Shown here piece by piece: positions 59,767 through 64,000 of a stretch of DNA of 64,000 nucleotides; position 1 is the stretch's first letter; the number at the start of each line of letters is the position of its first letter. Made by a program: the position numbers and the translations under genes. The notes under the pieces were generated by a model. It was not told the origin of the DNA. It did no database searches and worked only from the letters and a program-made list of their open reading frames with translations. Origin of the DNA: Liquidambar formosana (Eukaryota > Streptophyta > Magnoliopsida > Saxifragales > Altingiaceae); NCBI GenBank assembly GCA_039720395.1, contig JBBPBK010000101.1, positions 62,001-126,000 on the forward strand, written 5' to 3'.

Positions 59767-60497
59767 CAATTTTTAGGAAAAATTACACTTTGTCCCCTCA
59801 ATTTTTGGGCCGAAATCACCTTTTACCTCTTATTTACAAAATCCTACAAATACCCTCTTCGAATACTGGAAGACGATTATGGGCTAATGGCGTTAACAGA
59901 ATGAATGAAATGACAATAATGCCCTTATGGGTAGAGAAGCAAAATGACATAAATACTCATCGTGTTTTCCCACCGTGCTACTTCCAGCCTATATAAAAGG
60001 CTTCCCAAGAAAGATTCGAGAGCACTTCTTTGCTTTTTCATCTGTTTGTCTCAATGACTTCACAGTTGCACTGTCATCACAATCATCACGATCTTTAAGC
60101 GGATGCCTTCGTCCTTGTCGATCTTCCGCTGCTATAGATGTGGTTCAAGAATTTGCACAGGAGAGAGAGAAAATATCAGTAGGTGGGTGTGAGGTTGAAG
60201 GAAGAGATGAGAAATTTGATTTGTATGGGTAGAGAGAGAAAATGAGTGTGTGAGGGTGAGGGATAGCACGTGAACCCTTATAAAAGGGTATTTTGGGTAT
60301 AAAATGTGTTGATCTTATATCATGTGCATTGCACATGACTCTTTTTGTTAAATTTATTATGGCAGCTTAACAGTTTGATGAAAAATGTCATTTTCCAGTA
60401 GTTTGGGAGGGTATTTGTAAGATTTTATAAATGAGGGGTGAAAAATGATTTCGACCAAAAGATTGTGAGGGCAAAGTATAATTTTTCCAAATTTTTA
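59767..60497. mobile_element. Compact long-TIR element of family B (713 bp)
   Basis: The body 59776-60488 starts GGAAAAATTACACTTTGTCC and ends TATAATTTTTCC; the arms exceed 100 bp. It is flanked by 9-bp repeats CAATTTTTA (59767-59775) and AAATTTTTA (60489-60497), 8 of 9 identical, the Mutator-like duplication size. The interior has TATATAAAAGGC and a CACTTCTTTGCTTTTTCATCTG segment shared with element B. The open frame at 59975-60232 lies in the interior and is not a recognised protein. Confidence 0.8.
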
Positions 60498-60605
60498 GTG
60501 TCACCTACAAATCAGCATTAAAGTTATCACACTGTCCAAGTGATATCTGTTGGTCACACCACACGTTGAAAAGTCAATTTATTATTATTATTATTATTAT
60601 TATTG

Positions 60606-60890
60606 CTCTCTTTGTTCCATTTTAATTGCCTTTCTTTCCTTTTTTTTTTTTTTGAAATGCTTCAAAATTATTATCCCATTCAAAATGTCAATGATTATTA
60701 TTTTTTTTTATTGATTTTCTAAATAAAATACCTTTTCTCATAAGTGTTTTATCATTTTCCAATGTTTTGTAATTTAAGGATAAAATTAAAATATTAAAAA
60801 TGTGAGAGTATTTAAATGGGTGACCTAAAAAACCGTGTTTTTTCAAAGGGATAGTTAATTAAAAACAAATATATATAATGGAGTATTTCT
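60606..60890. mobile_element. Stowaway-like MITE, second copy
   Basis: CTCTCTTTGTTCCATTTTAA at the left; the right end read in reverse gives TACTCCATTATA...TTAATTAACTATCCCTTTGAAAAAACACG. The latter matches the left half of the MITE at 28526 (ATTGATTATCCCTTTTGAAAAAACACG). An ATT microsatellite (about 60579-60604) abuts it. Confidence 0.55.
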
Positions 60891-61464
60891 TTTTCTTCTA
60901 ATGAGCCAAGCAGTAAAAGAACCTACATTTTTCTAGGAAAAATGCTGTTGGATTCCATATTATTTATCCAAAATAAAATCCCATGGCAGACGCATTACAC
61001 GTTACAAGAAACTAACTTAATTTAAAATCAATTGTGTTTTTGAGTCTTAAAAGTATAACTACACCATATAAGATTTTATTTTAGCTAAATAAAATGAATC
61101 AAGATAATGCAGCTCTTTTACGTAACATATTTTGAATGATTGGTCATATTTTGACTCCTACATTCTTACCATTAGCATTTAGAGGAGGAGAGATACAACC
61201 ACTGCCAGGCAGTGGAAAAGTGGATCAATTATCCCGTTACATGCAATCAAAAAGATTATGTTATTTTACCCATCTAATTCATTTACCTTCTCTTACTTAT
61301 CCATATGTGGTACCTTCTTCTTATTTTATACTATATCTCATGTGATTGCTTTTACCTATATAATTTTAATATATAAAGTGGTAAAAAACGAATGGAGTGG
61401 AATTTTTCTAATAAAAAACGGGACTTAAAGTATCAGCACGTGAATGGGCCCATTAGGCCGTGGC
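60891..61464. other. P450 upstream region
   Basis: AT-rich; nothing recognised except the promoter elements that follow. Confidence 0.45.
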
Positions 61465-61473
61465 TATATATAA
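61465..61473 (+). promoter_or_regulatory. P450 TATA box
   Basis: TATATATAA about 210 bp before the ATG, followed by a CA-rich leader (61645-61676). Confidence 0.6.
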
Positions 61474-61676
61474 TCTGTCCGAGCTTCTATAGCCAGACAC
61501 GAATGACCTGAGTGATATATTGCATGAAAATCCCACCACAGAGATACGAGTTTGCATATATGAAAATCAAATTTGCAAAGCTAGACATGAGCATCTAACC
61601 TACTACAACCTCATCAGAGTTTACCAGCTTCTGGCCCCACGCCACAAACACACTCACACACACACAACACACACAG

Positions 61677-63828
61677 ATGGACCAATTACTCTTGCTTTTC
61701 TTGTTTTGCTTGCCAATCTTCTTGTTCTATATTCGACGGTTCCTGCAGCCATCTCAAACCACAAAACTACCACCCGGTCCAACCGGCCTCCCCATCATCG
61801 GCTCCCTCCTTGAACTCGGCTCACAACCCCATGAGTCACTCTCCAAGTTAGCCAAAATCCACGGCCCACTCATGGCTCTACGCCTCGGCTCCATCACCAC
61901 CGTGGTCGCTTCCTCCCCCGAAATGGCCAAACAAATCCTCCACAAACACGACCAATCCTTCTCTAACCGCACCATCCCTGACGTCATCAACGCAATGCCC
62001 AATCGTGAAGGAACGCTGGCGTGGATCCCCGGAGACCAGCGGTGGCGCAACCTCCGCAGGATATGCAACACCCAGATGTTCAGCAACCACAGACTTGACT
62101 CACTTCAGCACCTTCGATGCGAAAAAGTCCAACAACTTGTTGCCCATATAAAAAGGCGGTGCGTTTCGGGTGATCCGGTTGACATTGGGCGACTGGTCTT
62201 TGCCACGTCGCTGAACTTGATTTCCAATACTATACTCTCCATTGACATTGTTGATCAGAAGTTTGAGTCCGCTCAGGAGTTCAAGGACCTTGTTTGGAGG
62301 ATTATGGAGGATGCTGGCAAGCCCAATATATCGGATTATTTTCCCATGCTTCGGCGGTTTGATCTGCAAGGAGTGAGGCGTCATATCCAACCTGCATATA
62401 GAAGGCTTCATGAGATCATTGATGACATCGTTGATAAAAGGATGGAATCTAGAGCGCTCGATAAGACGAGCAGGAAAGGTGATTTCTTGGATGTTCTCCT
62501 TGATCAGTGCGAAGAAGATGGATCGAATTTCAACCACCAAAAAATCAAGTCTTTGATTCTGGTAAGGGAAACTCATGTTTTTTGCATTTCCGTAAGGTAT
62601 GCATGAGCTCAAAGCATGATCATACACCTACATAGTGCTGGCCACACTAGGAAAGAGTCGCATGACTTCGAACCCCGATTAGATATACTAATCTTATAGT
62701 GACTCCATATATGGCCGACTCTTTCTTTCTTTTTTTTTTTTTTTTTTGGCTTTGATGGGCAAAGAAGATTTTTTTGAATACAATAGAAATTCAGTACAAC
62801 AAGGAACACCTAGCGCCGCCACACCCAATGAACATTTCCAACCCTAACTAGAATGGGTAATGCTGGATTTGGATTTGGTACATTTAGTCTGAAGTTACCT
62901 GTGCGATGAGTGACACGTGGAGAGAGTTGAGATTGGTTGGGCATGAAATGCTTGTCTCCAATTTCAACTCTCTTCACATGTCGCTTATCGCATGGTAACT
63001 TCATGGTGCATTTAAAATGATTAAATACACCAAATCCACTTCCATTTGGGGATGGATGGAATAATTTTCTATTGATATTCAAATATATAGTTATGATTTG
63101 GAAATAGGCTATCTTTTTTCCATATATATATCAATCACTTTTTGGGTAGATTTAGATTATTTAATTGAATTTTTGCTTGTTTTGATCTCTATATATGCAT
63201 GTTTAACGATACATAATTGCAGGAGTTATTCTATGCCGGAGGCGATACATCTTCCATAACAACTGAATGGGCAATGACAGAACTTCTTCGCAATCCCAAC
63301 GCACTGCAAAAGGCACGCAAAGAACTTGTTGAAACCATCGGTACCGAACAATCAGTAAAGGAATCAGACATTCATCGGCTCCCATATCTTCAGGCAGTTG
63401 TGAAAGAGACCATGCGACTCCACCCGGCCGGTCCCCTCCTCTTACCTTTTAAGGCCCAAAACGACGTAGAAGTGTGTGGTTTCACCATACCAAAGGACAG
63501 TCAAGTGCTAGTGAATGCATGGGCTATTGCTAGAGATCCAAAGTATTGGGAGGATCCTCTGTTATTCTCGCCTGAAAGGTTCTTAGGCTCCAAGATAGAT
63601 TTCAGGGGCCAGGATTTCGAGTTTATACCATTTGGCGCTGGCCGACGGATTTGCCCAGGCATGGCACTTGCTGTTAGAATGATCTCTCTAATGTTAGCTT
63701 CCATTATCCACCCATTCAATTGGAAGCTCCCAAAAGGAACCAATCCGGAGAATATTGACATGACGGAGCAATTCGGAGTCACTTTGAAGAAGACTGTTCC
63801 CCTTCTTGCTATCCCCGTTATGGAATAA
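61677..63828 (+). CDS. Cytochrome P450, CYP76 family (2 exons, 496 aa)
   Basis: Membrane-anchored ER monooxygenase. CYP76 enzymes hydroxylate monoterpenoids and related small molecules (geraniol 8-hydroxylase is the best known), but the substrate here is unknown. Exons 61677-62561 and 63223-63828, one phase-0 GT-AG intron in the usual CYP76 position just before the I-helix motif. Visible features: N-terminal anchor LLLLFLFCLPIFLFYI (about 4-19); proline hinge PPGPTGLPIIG (32-42); C-helix WRNLR (123-127); oxygen-binding motif AGGDTS (300-305); ETMR of the K helix (357-360); PERF (412-415); heme loop FGAGRRICPG (432-441) with Cys439. It ends DMTEQFGVTLKK...PLLAIPVME, a CYP76-like C-terminus. 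Length is normal and no lesion was found. The Gly at 302 replaces the more usual Thr of AGTDT, within P450 variation. Confidence 0.93.
62857..63050. mobile_element. Fold-back MITE in the P450 intron
   Basis: GGATTTGGTACATTTA...TGAAGTTACC.GTGCGAT.AG.GACA.GTG.AGAGAGTTGA.ATTGG on the left is mirrored by CCAATTTCAACTCTCT...CATGTCGCTTATCGCATGGTAACTTCA...AAATACACCAAATCC on the right. The arms are about 85 bp with only scattered mismatches. In the pre-mRNA it would form a long hairpin. No target duplication was resolved. Confidence 0.75.
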
Positions 63829-63864
63829 AGGGTCAGGATGTAGCCACGTTTGTGTTTTTGAGAT

Positions 63865-63870
63865 AATAAA
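63865..63870 (+). terminator. P450 polyadenylation signal
   Basis: AATAAA 37 bp after the stop codon, within T-rich 3' sequence. Confidence 0.55.
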
Positions 63871-64000
63871 GACTTTGCCAGAGCTAGTTCTTTTGTAGCT
63901 TGATTTTACGCTTGTAACTTTACCAGTGTCTTGTTGCTTGATTTGTTGCAACACTAGCTTCATTATAAGCGATCAAACTCTTGGCATGGACCACAATATT

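Noticed and set aside
61754..63963. Several minus-strand frames of 60-175 codons over the P450
   Set aside because: Shadows of the GC-richer P450 coding exons.

Overview
This is a plant nuclear genome segment, almost certainly from a eudicot. It is AT-rich, has intron-containing genes with plant-type splice sites, and is full of solo LTRs, MITEs, long-TIR (Mutator-like) elements and LINE remnants. I cannot name the species. Three protein genes are well supported and can be spliced exactly from the sequence. (1) A cytosolic glutamine synthetase GS1 on the minus strand (8495-13081): 12 coding exons, 356 aa. (2) The condensin I subunit CAP-G on the plus strand (29625-37828): 12 coding exons, 1038 aa, with one GC-AG intron and an E2F-type promoter site. 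(3) A CYP76-type cytochrome P450 on the plus strand (61677-63828): two exons, 496 aa, with all P450 signatures.

Layout: 1-5000 holds a LINE endonuclease relic and partial LTR copies. 6107-8009 is a 5'-truncated LINE with a 9-bp target-site duplication, just downstream of GS1. 13.2-29.2 kb is a gene desert with MITEs, two LTR-type segments, a local non-coding duplication (22.0-24.0 kb), an orphan GC-rich promoter-like island (17.1-17.4 kb), and a fold-back element inside a Stowaway-like MITE just ahead of CAP-G. 40034-56084 is one deep nest of transposons. 56-61.5 kb is intergenic, with a 0.7-kb long-TIR element. The P450 gene closes the window.

The two most interesting things are not genes. 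First, 40034-56084 can be read as a six-level 'Russian doll': Tourist-like MITE > long-TIR element A > TIR element X > long-TIR element B > LTR C > LTR D. Four side insertions also sit in A. Most levels are supported by visible target-site duplications. Second, at least four apparently unrelated LTRs here, and possibly a fifth, carry an array of 14-18-bp palindromes just upstream of their TATA box, commonly spaced 20-22 bp apart, or about two helical turns. The palindrome core differs in each family (AGTCGACT with CAG or TAG flanks, GCTAGC, GCACGTACGTGC, AACCATGGTT). The layout is the same, which suggests a convergent or exchanged promoter architecture.

The three genes have no evident functional link; they serve nitrogen assimilation, mitotic chromosome condensation and specialised metabolism. 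All splice sites, duplications and family calls were read by eye. No database search was possible.
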